DNA of 64,000 nt from Anaerococcus degeneri (GCF_017874475.1 NZ_JAGGLO010000002.1:124001-188000), one strand, 5' to 3'; counted from the first letter of the stretch, positions 46,306 to 55,726 are shown. Notes: generated by a model not told the origin, from the sequence alone. Made by a program: numbers and translations.

Positions 46306-46452
46306 CTTATTTCCTTTCAATAATTTACCATAAATATCTAAAAGATCAACTTTTAATAATATTTTTTATAAAAAATAAATCAATTTCTTACAAACAAGTT
46401 TTTTACTTATATAAATTATATCAAAAATTGTTGATAACCGATAGCTGCCTTA

Positions 46453-46650
46453 TTAATTATTTGCAAGTTTCTCCCTAATCTCCTCACTCAAAAGGTAAAC
46501 CCCATCATTTTCCATATAATATTCATAAATTTCATCCAAGGTTTTTTCGCTTGTTTCTGGGCTTTCTAGACTTATTATAGCTTTTATTAGGTCTTTATAA
46601 TTTTCTTTGGCATATTTTTCTATATTTTCTTTTATTTCTTTATAGGTCAT
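46453..46650 (-). CDS. Small acidic protein of unknown function
   Basis: A 65-residue protein beginning MTYKEIKENIEKYAKEN, probably helical, with net negative charge and no recognisable family. The ribosome site GAAAGGAAATAAA is nearly identical to that of the endonuclease gene downstream. It lies immediately after the jag terminator, so it has no room for its own promoter and should depend on read-through. Its position before the restriction genes could mean a role with them, but no helix-turn-helix is evident. Confidence 0.55.
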   Translation of the reverse strand: MTYKEIKENIEKYAKENYKDLIKAIISLESPETSEKTLDEIYEYYMENDGVYLLSEEIREKLANN

Positions 46651-46662
46651 TTTATTTCCTTT

Positions 46663-46695
46663 CAAAAAAAGAGTACCCTTTCGGATACTCGATTG
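46663..46695 (-). terminator. Terminator of the rpmH-jag operon
   Basis: Minus strand GAGTATCC-gaaa-GGGTACTC followed by seven T. The stem is complete with one T-G pair, and it lies 4 bp past the jag stop. Confidence 0.85.
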
Positions 46696-46698
46696 TTT

Positions 46699-47637
46699 TT
46701 ATTCCCCGACGTAGTCTACTACTACGTATCTTTGTGGTTCTCGGCCTTCGGAGTGGCTTTCTACGTTTCTGTGTTTTGATATTTCTTCGTGGGCTAGGCG
46801 TCTTTCGTAGGAGTTCATGTATCTTAGGTTCCATGATTTTCCGCTTTGGGCTACTTTTTGGGCTGTTTCCCTGGCTAGTCTTACGATTTTTTCGTCTCTA
46901 CGTCTTTTGTAGTTGTTGATGTCTACATTTACTCTTAGGTTGTTAGATCTTGAGTCGATGGCTTTTCTTATGATAAATTCGATTGCATCTAGGCTTGCTC
47001 CGTTTTTGCCTATGGCGATGCCTGTGTCGCTTTCATCGACTTTTGCGTCTAGCTTTATGATTGATCCGTCTAGGTTGCCTATGACGCTTACATTTTCAAA
47101 GTGCATGGCTGTTAGGATTTCTTCTAAGAGTTCTTTGGCCTTGTAGTAGTTGTCTATGTTTGAACGTTTTTTGGAGAGGGCGTAGTCTCTTTTTTCTATT
47201 TCCTCTTCGTTTTCTTTGTCAAGGTCATTTTCGAATAGTTCGTCAGTTTTTTCTTCTACGATTTCTTCTACTTCTTCAAATTTTTCCTTGATGGCTTCTC
47301 CAATGTCTTTAGCTTTTTCTTCGATTGGTTCTTCTGTTGGGATGCCTTCTTCTCTTTTGATTTCTTCAGATCTTTTCTTGATGTCGTAGTCTTTTTCTAC
47401 TGCTTTTAGGGAGTCTATTTCGATTTCGTTTTTTAGATCTTCTAGGACCTTTTCCATGTCTTCGTCGTAGGATATTCTAACTACCGCATCTTTGCCGCCG
47501 ATTAGGCCTAGAAAGCCACCGCTTCCTTCTTCTAGGACGTCAATTGTGACTTCACTTCTTTGTTTGCCTATTTCGTCTAGGGCAAGTTTTACTGCTTCTT
47601 CTACTGTTTTGGCTGATTTTGTTAAAGATTTTTTCAT
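46699..47637 (-). CDS. jag: Jag/KhpB RNA-binding protein
   Basis: A 312-residue Jag (KhpB/EloR) protein: Jag-N domain (about 1-55, starting MKKSLTKSAKTVEEAVKLAL), a long acidic linker (60-160), a KH domain with GIAIGKNGASLDAI in place of GxxG, and a C-terminal R3H domain with SYERRLAHEEISKH. These bind RNA and help control cell elongation in streptococci. It overlaps yidC by 4 bp in the conserved rnpA-yidD-yidC-jag order. The linker is longer than in B. subtilis SpoIIIJ-associated Jag. Confidence 0.93.
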   Translation of the reverse strand: MKKSLTKSAKTVEEAVKLALDEIGKQRSEVTIDVLEEGSGGFLGLIGGKDAVVRISYDEDMEKVLEDLKNEIEIDSLKAVEKDYDIKKRSEEIKREEGIPTEEPIEEKAKDIGEAIKEKFEEVEEIVEEKTDELFENDLDKENEEEIEKRDYALSKKRSNIDNYYKAKELLEEILTAMHFENVSVIGNLDGSIIKLDAKVDESDTGIAIGKNGASLDAIEFIIRKAIDSRSNNLRVNVDINNYKRRRDEKIVRLARETAQKVAQSGKSWNLRYMNSYERRLAHEEISKHRNVESHSEGREPQRYVVVDYVGE

Positions 47638-48344
47638 TTCTCTTCTACCTTTTTACCTTTCATTACTAAGTGCATCACTACCATTATTATTAGTCTGAAT
47701 ACTGATGATAGGGTGTAGTAGAGTGGAAGTCCTGCTGGTAATTGTCTAAAGGTGAAGAAAAATACTAGTGGTAGGATTAACATCATTGTATTCATTCCGC
47801 CCATGGCTTGTTGTTGCTGTGGGTTTGTTTTCATTGAGAAAAGTGTGGTTAATAGTTGGGATAGGGATGTTAGTAGGGGTAGGCCGTACCAAAGTGGATC
47901 TGCTTCTAGGAGGGTTGGTACCCAGTAGAAGTCTGTTCTTAGGTGTTCCATTCCTTCTGGAAATACGTATTTACCTGTATTTTGCATCATTCTAAAGAGG
48001 CCGAATAGGACTAATATCTGAATTATCATTGGTAGACATCCGCCAAGTCCTGGTGCTACGCCTTCTTCTTTGTATAATTCCTGCATTTTCTTTTGTAGAA
48101 CTTGTTGGTCGTATCCGTATTTTTTTTGGATTTCGTCCATTTTTGGTTTGAAGGCTCTAGTTTTTTCTGCCTGTTTTTGGGTTGATACCGTTACTGGTAT
48201 GGATATTAAACTTACAAGTAGGGTCATTATTATAATTGCTATAGCATAGTAGCTTATAGACTCTGGTTCGGCTGAGCCTGCTGCGAGGTTATCATAGATT
48301 ATCCTCATTAGCTTACCGAGTATTGTCGCTATAAAATTCAACAT
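47634..48344 (-). CDS. yidC: Membrane protein insertase YidC/OxaA
   Basis: A 236-residue insertase with the core five-helix YidC fold: a first helix, the cytoplasmic hairpin TQKQAEKTRAFKPKMDEIQKKYG, and helices containing GLGGCLPMIIQILVLFGLFRMM. It inserts and folds membrane proteins, alone or with SecYEG. Unlike many Gram-positive homologues, it has no lipoprotein signal; the protein begins directly with MLNFIATILGKLM. Confidence 0.93.
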   Translation of the reverse strand: MLNFIATILGKLMRIIYDNLAAGSAEPESISYYAIAIIIMTLLVSLISIPVTVSTQKQAEKTRAFKPKMDEIQKKYGYDQQVLQKKMQELYKEEGVAPGLGGCLPMIIQILVLFGLFRMMQNTGKYVFPEGMEHLRTDFYWVPTLLEADPLWYGLPLLTSLSQLLTTLFSMKTNPQQQQAMGGMNTMMLILPLVFFFTFRQLPAGLPLYYTLSSVFRLIIMVVMHLVMKGKKVEEK

Positions 48345-48386
48345 ATATTCTCCGTTTTATTCTGTAGTATTAACTGTGGTATTATC

Positions 48387-48602
48387 TCATTTTACCGGGT
48401 CGTAGCCGCCCTTCGAAAATGGATTGCATCTTAAAATTCTCCACAAAGACATAAAAAAAGCTTTGACTGGCCCATATTTCCTAAATGCCTCTAGGGCATA
48501 GTTAGAACATGTTGGGTAGTATTTGCATTTTCCATAGCCTATTTGTGGAGAAATGAATTTTTGATAAAATCTTATCATTTTTATAAAAACTTTATTTAGC
48601 AT
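48387..48602 (-). CDS. yidD: Membrane protein insertion efficiency factor YidD
   Basis: A 71-residue YidD protein with the family pattern IRFYQKFISPQIGYGKCKYYPTCSNYALEAF and three conserved cysteines. It is thought to help YidC-dependent insertion from the inner membrane face. It overlaps the end of rnpA by 11 bp. Confidence 0.95.
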   Translation of the reverse strand: MLNKVFIKMIRFYQKFISPQIGYGKCKYYPTCSNYALEAFRKYGPVKAFFMSLWRILRCNPFSKGGYDPVK

Positions 48603-48942
48603 AGTATATCTTCTTTTTTCTAAATGCCTGATTTAGGGCGTGACCTAGAGAGGATTTTAATCTTTGGTAGTCAAATTCTGCGGTATGTTTTTTGGGGATG
48701 ATTACTATATCTACTCCATTGAGGTTTTTATAGTTTATCCTTATTATCTCTCTAAGTTTTCTTTTTAGGTGATTTCTGGTGTGGGCCTTGCCGATTTTTT
48801 TGCTTATAGAAAATCCAAAACGCGGATTCTCTAGGTCATTAGATCTTACAAGGACAGTGAAATCTCTATTATAGCATGCAAAGTTTTTTTTGTAGACTTT
48901 TTTAAAGTCTTTGTCTTTCTTTAGGCTTAATCTTTTTTCCAT
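48592..48942 (-). CDS. rnpA: Ribonuclease P protein component
   Basis: The 116-residue protein subunit of RNase P, which matures tRNA 5' ends with its RNA partner (rnpB, not in this window). The basic RNR motif appears as AHTRNHLKRKLREIIR and the FGFSISKKIGKA segment precedes it. It follows rpmH by 18 bp in the standard order. Confidence 0.95.
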   Translation of the reverse strand: MEKRLSLKKDKDFKKVYKKNFACYNRDFTVLVRSNDLENPRFGFSISKKIGKAHTRNHLKRKLREIIRINYKNLNGVDIVIIPKKHTAEFDYQRLKSSLGHALNQAFRKKKIYYAK

Positions 48943-48960
48943 TAATTACTTCTTATGGAA

Positions 48961-49095
48961 TTAAGCTGAAAGTCTTTTTCTGTTTTTCTTTCTTCTTGCT
49001 TTAAGCACTCTTCTGCCACCTGGAGAAGACATTCTTTTTCTAAAACCATGATCTTTTTTTCTTCTTCTTCTATTTGGTTGATAGGTTCTTTTCAT
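48961..49095 (-). CDS. rpmH: 50S ribosomal protein L34
   Basis: A 44-residue, highly basic protein beginning [20 protein letters not shown] and ending RKRLSA: L34. It starts at ATG 49093-49095 with AGGAGGTG upstream and ends at TAA 48961-48963. It opens the rpmH-rnpA-yidD-yidC-jag operon on the left side of the origin. Confidence 0.97.
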   Translation of the reverse strand: MKRTYQPNRRRRKKDHGFRKRMSSPGGRRVLKARRKKNRKRLSA

Positions 49096-49128
49096 TTTTA
49101 CACCTCCTAATAAATTTTGACTCTAACT

Positions 49129-49157
49129 ATTATATTGAAAATAAGCTTATCTGTCAA
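49129..49157 (-). promoter_or_regulatory. rpmH promoter
   Basis: Minus strand TTGACA (49152-49157), a 17-bp spacer and TATAAT (49129-49134), a perfect consensus promoter 34 bp upstream of rpmH. Confidence 0.85.
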
Positions 49158-49808
49158 GATTATTTTCTCTTTTTTCTAGTGCTAAAGGGAGAATATGTAT
49201 TTATTTTTTTCTATGCAAAAAAATTCCTAAATTTTTGGTATGAATATTCTTTTTTATTTAGAATTTTAGAATAATTATTTATTGTTGATATCTTTGGGTA
49301 TTTTTTCTTTTCCACAACTTATGAAGAAAAAAATTCATGTGAATATTTTTTTAAATTTATGTTTAGTCTAAAAAAAGAATTTGTAAAATCTGCCAAAATA
49401 TATTTTTTCCTATACAAAAAATTAATAAATACACATACTTATCCACATATCAACAACAATCTTATTACCTCTAACCACACAAGTTTTGACTTATCCATAA
49501 TTTTATCCATAAATTGTGGATAAGTTGAAATAATGGCTAATTTATGGTAAGATTAGATGTGTAAAAGTAGGGGTAAAACTCTGGATTTACTAGGAATTTG
49601 CTCTTTGTTTGTGGATAAAATAGAAAAAAATATCTTGATTTTTAATTTATCCTCCGGCAAATCCTAAAAAATCAAGACAAATTTTATCAACAAGGGACTT
49701 ATCCACAACTTATCCCGAATTTGGGGATAAGGTCAAAATTTTTAATGATAAGCTTAAAATTACAAAGTAAATCTTAATGTGGATAAGACTTAAGAAAGGA
49801 ATGCTTAG
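49158..49808. other. oriC: Chromosomal replication origin, upstream part (oriC / incC-like)
   Basis: About 650 very AT-rich bases between rpmH and dnaA hold clustered DnaA boxes. Perfect TTATCCACA-type boxes are at 49439-49447 (+), 49515-49523 (-), 49610-49618 (-), 49699-49707 (+) and 49778-49786 (-). One-mismatch TTATCCATA boxes are at 49491-49499 and 49503-49511. The AT-rich stretch at 49160-49440 could serve for unwinding. dnaA's promoter must also lie here, so DnaA should autoregulate. No gene is seen. Confidence 0.88.
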
Positions 49809-51188
49809 ATGGAGAATCTAGAATTCATTACGAGTGAATTAAAAAATGAAATGAAAATGCATGTAAGCGATGACCAGCAATTTGATACATGGATTAATAT
49901 TTTAAAACCCTTAAACCTATACAATGGAGTCCTTTATCTTGAGATTCCAAAAAAAGATACACTTTTTATCTTTGAAGGTATCTGGAAGGCCAAACTCCAA
50001 GATGCTCTTGATAAAATAGGGCCAAAAATTGGAGGAAATCTTAAGGTGGAAGTAATAGCCAAGGATGGGGAAGATTATCAAAAAATCCTAACCTTGGGCA
50101 AGAACTACGACAAGGACGGCCAAATGAGGATTGATGAGGTAAAGTCTTTCCCAAGACCTCAGCTAGAAGAGGCTAATGTTTTTGAAAATTTTGTCCAAGG
50201 TAAATCAAACCAATACGCCCTTGGCATCAGTCAGGCTGTAGCAGATACCATTTCTAGGGGCGATGTATCAAAGGTTTATAATCCGCTATTTATCTATGGA
50301 TCAAGTGGCCTTGGAAAAACCCACTTAATTCAAGCTATAGCCCACCAAATCCTAGAAACCAGGGACGATGCCTATGTCATGTACCTATCTAGTGAAAAAT
50401 TTACCAACGAAATGATTGCAGCCCTAAGGACTAACAAAAACCAAGAATTTAGGGAAAAATACCGCTCAGCTGATATCTTACTTATAGATGATATTCAGTT
50501 TATAGCCAATAAAGAAGCGACCCAAGAGGAATTTTTCCATACCTTTAACGACCTTTACAATGCGGGCAAACAAATAGTAATCACTTCAGATAAGCCGCCA
50601 AGGGAGATAAAACACCTAGAAGATAGGTTGGTATCAAGGTTTAACTACGGTATTATAGCCGATATATCAAGGCCAGACTACGAAACCCGTGTGGCCATCC
50701 TTCAAAAAAAGCTAGAAGATCTTGGCGCTATAATTGATAATAATATCTTATCCTACATAGCCCTAGAAATTGACACCAATATCAGGGACCTAGAAGGTGC
50801 ACTTTCTACTGCCATTGCCTATGCAAAAAGTGACGGCAGGGTAGAAGTATCAATGGAAGATGCCATCAAGGGTGTAGGCACAAGGGTTAAAAACAAAAAG
50901 AAAAAACTAACCATAGCCGACATCCAACAGGCAGTTGCCAGTAAATATAATGTAAAACTAGCAGACCTTAAAGGAAAGTCTAGGAAGAAGGAAATTGTAA
51001 ACCCAAGGCAGATTGCCATGTATATCTCAAGGGAGCTCTTAGATGATTCCCTAGTCACAATAGCAAATGCCTTTGACAGGGACCATACAACAGTCATCCA
51101 CGGCATCGATAAGATAACAGACTTGATGGATGAAGATGAGGATCTAAAAAACGAACTTGAGGCCCTAATAAAGGAAATTAGGGACTGA
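49809..51188 (+). CDS. dnaA: Chromosomal replication initiator DnaA
   Basis: The 459-residue AAA+ initiator binds DnaA boxes and opens the origin. Domain I spans about 1-85, a short domain II linker follows, then AAA+ with Walker A GSSGLGKT (164-171) and Walker B LLIDDIQF. The C-terminal DNA-binding domain has the signature DRDHTTVIHGIDKI. AAGAAAGGA precedes the ATG. DnaA boxes lie both upstream and downstream of the gene. Confidence 0.97.
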   Translation: MENLEFITSELKNEMKMHVSDDQQFDTWINILKPLNLYNGVLYLEIPKKDTLFIFEGIWKAKLQDALDKIGPKIGGNLKVEVIAKDGEDYQKILTLGKNYDKDGQMRIDEVKSFPRPQLEEANVFENFVQGKSNQYALGISQAVADTISRGDVSKVYNPLFIYGSSGLGKTHLIQAIAHQILETRDDAYVMYLSSEKFTNEMIAALRTNKNQEFREKYRSADILLIDDIQFIANKEATQEEFFHTFNDLYNAGKQIVITSDKPPREIKHLEDRLVSRFNYGIIADISRPDYETRVAILQKKLEDLGAIIDNNILSYIALEIDTNIRDLEGALSTAIAYAKSDGRVEVSMEDAIKGVGTRVKNKKKKLTIADIQQAVASKYNVKLADLKGKSRKKEIVNPRQIAMYISRELLDDSLVTIANAFDRDHTTVIHGIDKITDLMDEDEDLKNELEALIKEIRD

Positions 51189-51411
51189 TTTGGGCATAAG
51201 CCTGTGGATAAGTCTGTTAATAACTTTTTTTGACGGACCAATCCAGAACGCCTTGTGCAAAGTGTGGAAAACTAGCGATTTATCCCTAAGCTTATCCATA
51301 TCTTATTAACAGAGATAAAGCTTGAAATATAGAAGACTTTTAAAGATATCCACATTTATACAGGGCCTACTACTAATACTACTAAGTTTAAATAATAGTT
51401 AAGGAGCATCC
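51189..51411. other. dnaA-dnaN intergenic part of the origin
   Basis: This 223-bp gap has a perfect DnaA box on the minus strand (TGTGGATAA, 51203-51211), a TTATCCATA box (51292-51300) and related ATCCACA and TTATCCC sequences. It is the second half of a bipartite origin, as in B. subtilis, and contains the dnaN leader. Confidence 0.75.
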
Positions 51412-52524
51412 ATGAAATTTGAAATTAAACAAAAAGAACTAATGAAAGCCCTCTCGATAGTAAATAGGGCAGTATCCAAATCTACCAATATCCAAATCCA
51501 TGAATTAATATACTTTTCTACAGAAAATAATAGACTTTCAATGACTTCCTTTGATGGAGAAATCTCTATCAAAACTCTAGCAGATGCCAAAATCCTGGAA
51601 GAAGGGGTCATGGCAGTGAAGGCAGACCTCATTACTAATATTATAAGAAAGCTTCCAGACGAGTTAGTAAAGATAGAATTGGATTCTGGAAAGATTAAGA
51701 TTTCTTGCAAGAGATCGAACTTTAACCTTGTTGCCTTTGAATATTTTGACAAGGAAGAAATCAAGGTCCCAGATGCAGTGGCCCTTTCTATAGATAATGA
51801 CAAGCTAAAAAGATCAATAAGCCAAACAGAATTTGCCACAACCCTAGATGAGACCAAGCTTGCCCTAACAGGCATCCTCTTTGAACTAAGGGAAGGGGCT
51901 TTGAATATGGTAGCCCTTGATGGATATAGGGTGGCCCTAAAGAAAATCAAGCTAGATTATCCGGGAGATTTTGAAAACACTGAATACATCATACCAAAAA
52001 GATCTCTTTTGGAATGGTCAAGGATAGTTTCAGATGAGTCCAAGACTTCTTTATATAGGAATGAAAACGACCTAATGTTTGTATCTGATGATACTACTAT
52101 GCTATGCAAGGTAATAGACAAAAACTTTATCGATTACAGAAATATCATCAACGATATTTCAGAAACATCAGTTATAGTAGAAAAATCTGCCCTAAATGCT
52201 GCCCTTGATAGGGCCCAAGTTTTATCTGACCCAGGCAGGGCAAACCTAATTCGTGTTAATATCGAAGATAGGGTCATGACCTTAAGATCAAATTCTGAAA
52301 TCGGAGATGTAAAGGAAGTTATAGAAATAGACCAAGAAGGCGAAGGCCTAGATATAGCCTTCAATGCAAAATATATGCAAGATGGGGTAAGGGCTTGTGA
52401 CAGCGAGAAAATCAAATTGAATTTCAAATCAAGCCTAAATCCATGTTTAATTTACCCAACAGATTCCAAACACGAAGGTGAGGACTATACTTATTTGGTT
52501 CTCCCAGTAAGGCTTGCTAGGTAA
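51412..52524 (+). CDS. dnaN: DNA polymerase III beta subunit (sliding clamp)
   Basis: The 370-residue clamp encircles DNA and tethers polymerase III. Three similar domains of about 120 residues are visible, beginning MKFEIKQKELMKALSIVNRAVS, with the typical C-terminal YLVLPVRL tail. TAAGGAG precedes the ATG. It continues the canonical dnaA-dnaN-yaaA-recF order. Confidence 0.97.
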   Translation: MKFEIKQKELMKALSIVNRAVSKSTNIQIHELIYFSTENNRLSMTSFDGEISIKTLADAKILEEGVMAVKADLITNIIRKLPDELVKIELDSGKIKISCKRSNFNLVAFEYFDKEEIKVPDAVALSIDNDKLKRSISQTEFATTLDETKLALTGILFELREGALNMVALDGYRVALKKIKLDYPGDFENTEYIIPKRSLLEWSRIVSDESKTSLYRNENDLMFVSDDTTMLCKVIDKNFIDYRNIINDISETSVIVEKSALNAALDRAQVLSDPGRANLIRVNIEDRVMTLRSNSEIGDVKEVIEIDQEGEGLDIAFNAKYMQDGVRACDSEKIKLNFKSSLNPCLIYPTDSKHEGEDYTYLVLPVRLAR

Positions 52525-52528
52525 AAAG

Positions 52529-52735
52529 ATGGAAATATTAGAATTTGAAACAAGTGAAATAAGGCTCAAAGACCTCCTAAAGGCAACTAATTTGCTACCT
52601 TCGGGAGGCTTTGCCAAGCATATAATAAGGGAAGAAGGCGTCCTTATAAATGACCAACCTTGTTATATAGCAGGTAAGAAAATCCACCCAGGAGACGAGG
52701 TCGTCTTTGATGGTGTGAAAATAATAATCAAATAA
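52529..52735 (+). CDS. yaaA: S4-domain RNA-binding protein YaaA/RlbA
   Basis: A 68-residue S4-like RNA-binding protein of the YaaA family, always found between dnaN and recF in Firmicutes. The RLKDLLKATNLLPSGGFAKHII and GDEVVFDG segments are typical. The ATG at 52529 lies 5 bp after the dnaN stop and the gene ends one base into the recF start codon. Its role in ribosome biology is suggested but not settled. Confidence 0.9.
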   Translation: MEILEFETSEIRLKDLLKATNLLPSGGFAKHIIREEGVLINDQPCYIAGKKIHPGDEVVFDGVKIIIK

Positions 52736-53835
52736 TGTGGATTCAGGATATAAAATTATACAATTTTAGGAATTATTTTTACGAGTCGGTAGTTTTTAAT
52801 GAATCGACCAATATCTTTATTGGCGACAATGCCCAGGGCAAGACAAATTTACTTGAGTCTTGCTACTACCTAGCCAATGCCACATCCTTTAAGAAATTAA
52901 GGGATAAGGACATCATAAATTTTGGCCAGGAAAAGATGGAAATCTCAGGCACCATCAGGAAGGGGCGTTCCTTCAAAAAAGTCCTAATCAGGGTAGAAGG
53001 AGCCGATAAGAATATTTTTGTAAATGAAGTAGAATATAAGAGGAACAAAGATTTAAAATCACTCTTTAAACTAGTCTTATTTACACCAGAAGACCTAAGC
53101 ATTATCAAGGAAGGACCCAATCTCAGACGAGATTTGTTGGATGAGATAATCACATCCATTGATTTTTCCTATGCCAGGGTCAAAAAAGACTACGATAAGA
53201 TTTTGTTCGCTAGAAATAAACTACTAAAGAATAAATCGTCCTCATATTTTAATGAGCAACTCGATGCCTTTGATAAATCCTTAGTCAAGGAAGGCTATAA
53301 GATTTACAGGTCAAGGCTCAAGTTTGTTAAATATGTAGAAAAATATGCCCAGGAATTTCAAACGGCCCTCACAAAGGGAGCTGAAAAGCTAGAAATAGAC
53401 TATCTTCCAGATATAAATGCAGAAAGTTTAGAGGAATTTTATAAGGTTTTCAGGGCAAAAAGAGATGAGGACCTAAGATACCAAAGTACCCAAGCTGGCA
53501 TCCACAGAGATGATATAATAATCAAAATAAACGGAAAAAACACCAGGCTCTTCGCCTCCCAAGGCCAACAGAGATCGGCTATTATTAATATAAAGCTCGC
53601 CGAAGTCAAGCTTTTGAGGGAGATAAGTGGGGATAGGGCTGTGATTTTGCTTGATGACGTGTTTTCGGAATTAGATGAGACTAGGAGCAAGTTTCTTTTA
53701 GAAAATCTAGCCGATTACCAAACTATAATCACAGCTACCAATACAAAAAGCTTGGAAAATGTTTCGGCTGATAAGATTTCCTATATTAAGGATGGCAGGA
53801 TTAGAAAGGATAAGTATGACAGAAAACAATTATGA
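52735..53835 (+). CDS. recF: DNA replication and repair protein RecF
   Basis: A 366-residue SMC-like ATPase that loads RecA at gaps. Walker A GDNAQGKTNLLES lies at about residues 31-43, and the C-terminal LASQGQQRS signature and VILLDDVFSELDETR Walker B are present. The ATG overlaps the yaaA stop by one base. The last 20 bp overlap gyrB, so translation is coupled. Confidence 0.96.
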   Translation: MWIQDIKLYNFRNYFYESVVFNESTNIFIGDNAQGKTNLLESCYYLANATSFKKLRDKDIINFGQEKMEISGTIRKGRSFKKVLIRVEGADKNIFVNEVEYKRNKDLKSLFKLVLFTPEDLSIIKEGPNLRRDLLDEIITSIDFSYARVKKDYDKILFARNKLLKNKSSSYFNEQLDAFDKSLVKEGYKIYRSRLKFVKYVEKYAQEFQTALTKGAEKLEIDYLPDINAESLEEFYKVFRAKRDEDLRYQSTQAGIHRDDIIIKINGKNTRLFASQGQQRSAIINIKLAEVKLLREISGDRAVILLDDVFSELDETRSKFLLENLADYQTIITATNTKSLENVSADKISYIKDGRIRKDKYDRKQL

Positions 53836-55717
53836 TGCTGGTAATATCAGGGTCTTAGAGGGACTAGAGCCCGTTAGACTAAGACCTGGTATGTATATAG
53901 GCTCAACAAGCTCAAGAGGACTCCATCATCTTGTTTACGAGGTTGTGGACAACTCAGTAGACGAGGCCCTAGCTGGTCGTTGTGACTACATAAAGGTAGT
54001 GATTGACAAGGATAATGTGGTAACAGTAGAAGATGACGGATCAGGTATTCCAGTTAAAGAACACCCAACAACCCATAAATCAACCCTTGAAACAGTTCTT
54101 ACAGTCCTCCACGCAGGTGGTAAGTTCGACGACTCTGCCTACAAGGTTTCCGGAGGTCTCCACGGAGTTGGTGTATCAGTAGTAAACGCCCTTTCAGAAT
54201 ACTTAATAGCAGAAGTAAAAAGAGACGGCCACATCCACAGGATGGAATTTGCCAGAGGCGAAGTTACAAAAGATATAGAAGTGATAGGTGATACAAGCGA
54301 GACCGGCACAAAAATCACCTTTAAACCAGATGCGGAAATTTTTGATACAGTAATTTTTGAAAGACAAATCTTAGAAAATAGGTTCAGAGAAATGGCCTTC
54401 CTTAATAGGGGAGTGGAAATACGTTTTGAAGACCAAAGAGAAGACTTCAAGACCTCTTTTAAATTCGATGGAGGAATCTCAGAATTTGTTAGCTTTTTAA
54501 ACCGCAACAAGGACCCAATAATGGAAATGATTCCTCACTTTGATGGGGTCCAAGAAGGGGTTGAAGTTGAATTTGCCTTCCAATATACAGACGGCTATAG
54601 CGAAAATATTTTATCCTATGCTAACAATATCCAAACTCCAGAAGGCGGTACCCACCTTTCAGGCCTTAGAACATCTTTAACAAGAACTGTTAATGACTAT
54701 GCTAGAAAATATAATTTCATAAAAGACAATGAGGATAACCTTCAAGGCGAGGACATCAGAGAGGGTATTACAGCTATCATTTCTGTTAAGATTTCTGACC
54801 CACAATTTGAGGGCCAGACCAAGTCTAAACTTGGAAACTCAGAGGTAAGGGGAGTTGTGGATTCTTATGTATCAGAACACCTCACAGCCTTCCTTGAGGA
54901 AAACCCAAAACCAGCCAAGTCTATAATCGACAAGGCCCTTGCGAGTAGGCGTGCTAGAGAAGCTGCAAGAAAGGCAAGAGATCTCACAAGAAAAAGGTCA
55001 ATCCTTGATTCTGCAACACTCCCAGGCAAGCTTGCTGACTGCCAATCTACAGATATTGGCGAGAATGAAATCTTCATAGTCGAGGGTAATTCTGCGGGCG
55101 GATCTGCTAAGGGTGGAAGGGACAACAGAATCCAAGCCATTCTCCCACTTAGGGGCAAAATTATGAACGTAGAAAAGGCCCACCTAGATAAGGTTTTAAA
55201 TTCAGAAGAAATTAAAAATATGATAACAGCCTTCGGTACAGGCATTGGCAAGGAATTTGACATATCAAAACTCCGCTACGGCAAGATTATCATCATGACA
55301 GATGCGGACGTGGACGGGGCCCACATTAGGACCTTGCTCCTCACCTTCTTCTATAGGTATATGAAAGATTTGATCGACCAAGGCCATATCTATGTTGCCC
55401 TTCCACCTTTATACAGGATTAGCCAGGGCAAGAAGGAAAGATATGTATATTCCGACGATGAAAAAGATAAGTACATCAAAGAACTAGGCGATCAGACATT
55501 TAAGATTAACAGGTATAAGGGTCTTGGTGAGATGAACGCCGAACAACTTTGGGAAACAACTATGGACCCAGATAGGCGTGTACTATTGAGAGTTGAAGAA
55601 GATTTGGAATCAACAACCACAGACGACACCTTCTCACTATTAATGGGAGAAAAAGTTGAGCCTAGACGTAACTTTATCCAAGAAAATGCCAAGTACGTTA
55701 CAGATATAGACGTATAG
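53816..55717 (+). CDS. gyrB: DNA gyrase subunit B
   Basis: The 633-residue ATPase subunit of gyrase. The GHKL ATPase site includes EVVDNSVDEALAG and DDGSGIPV. The TOPRIM domain has EGNSAGGSAKGGRD and DADVDGAHIRTLL. The ATG at 53816 is chosen because GAAAGGA precedes it and the product then starts MTENNYDAGNIRVLEG; an earlier frame start lies inside recF. It is followed 9 bp later by gyrA. Confidence 0.97.
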   Translation: MTENNYDAGNIRVLEGLEPVRLRPGMYIGSTSSRGLHHLVYEVVDNSVDEALAGRCDYIKVVIDKDNVVTVEDDGSGIPVKEHPTTHKSTLETVLTVLHAGGKFDDSAYKVSGGLHGVGVSVVNALSEYLIAEVKRDGHIHRMEFARGEVTKDIEVIGDTSETGTKITFKPDAEIFDTVIFERQILENRFREMAFLNRGVEIRFEDQREDFKTSFKFDGGISEFVSFLNRNKDPIMEMIPHFDGVQEGVEVEFAFQYTDGYSENILSYANNIQTPEGGTHLSGLRTSLTRTVNDYARKYNFIKDNEDNLQGEDIREGITAIISVKISDPQFEGQTKSKLGNSEVRGVVDSYVSEHLTAFLEENPKPAKSIIDKALASRRAREAARKARDLTRKRSILDSATLPGKLADCQSTDIGENEIFIVEGNSAGGSAKGGRDNRIQAILPLRGKIMNVEKAHLDKVLNSEEIKNMITAFGTGIGKEFDISKLRYGKIIIMTDADVDGAHIRTLLLTFFYRYMKDLIDQGHIYVALPPLYRISQGKKERYVYSDDEKDKYIKELGDQTFKINRYKGLGEMNAEQLWETTMDPDRRVLLRVEEDLESTTTDDTFSLLMGEKVEPRRNFIQENAKYVTDIDV

Positions 55718-55726
55718 GAGGCTTAA

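Noticed and set aside
53759-53815. Longer gyrB start inside recF
   Set aside because: No ribosome site, and GyrB family N-termini begin close to MTENNYDAGNIRVLEG.
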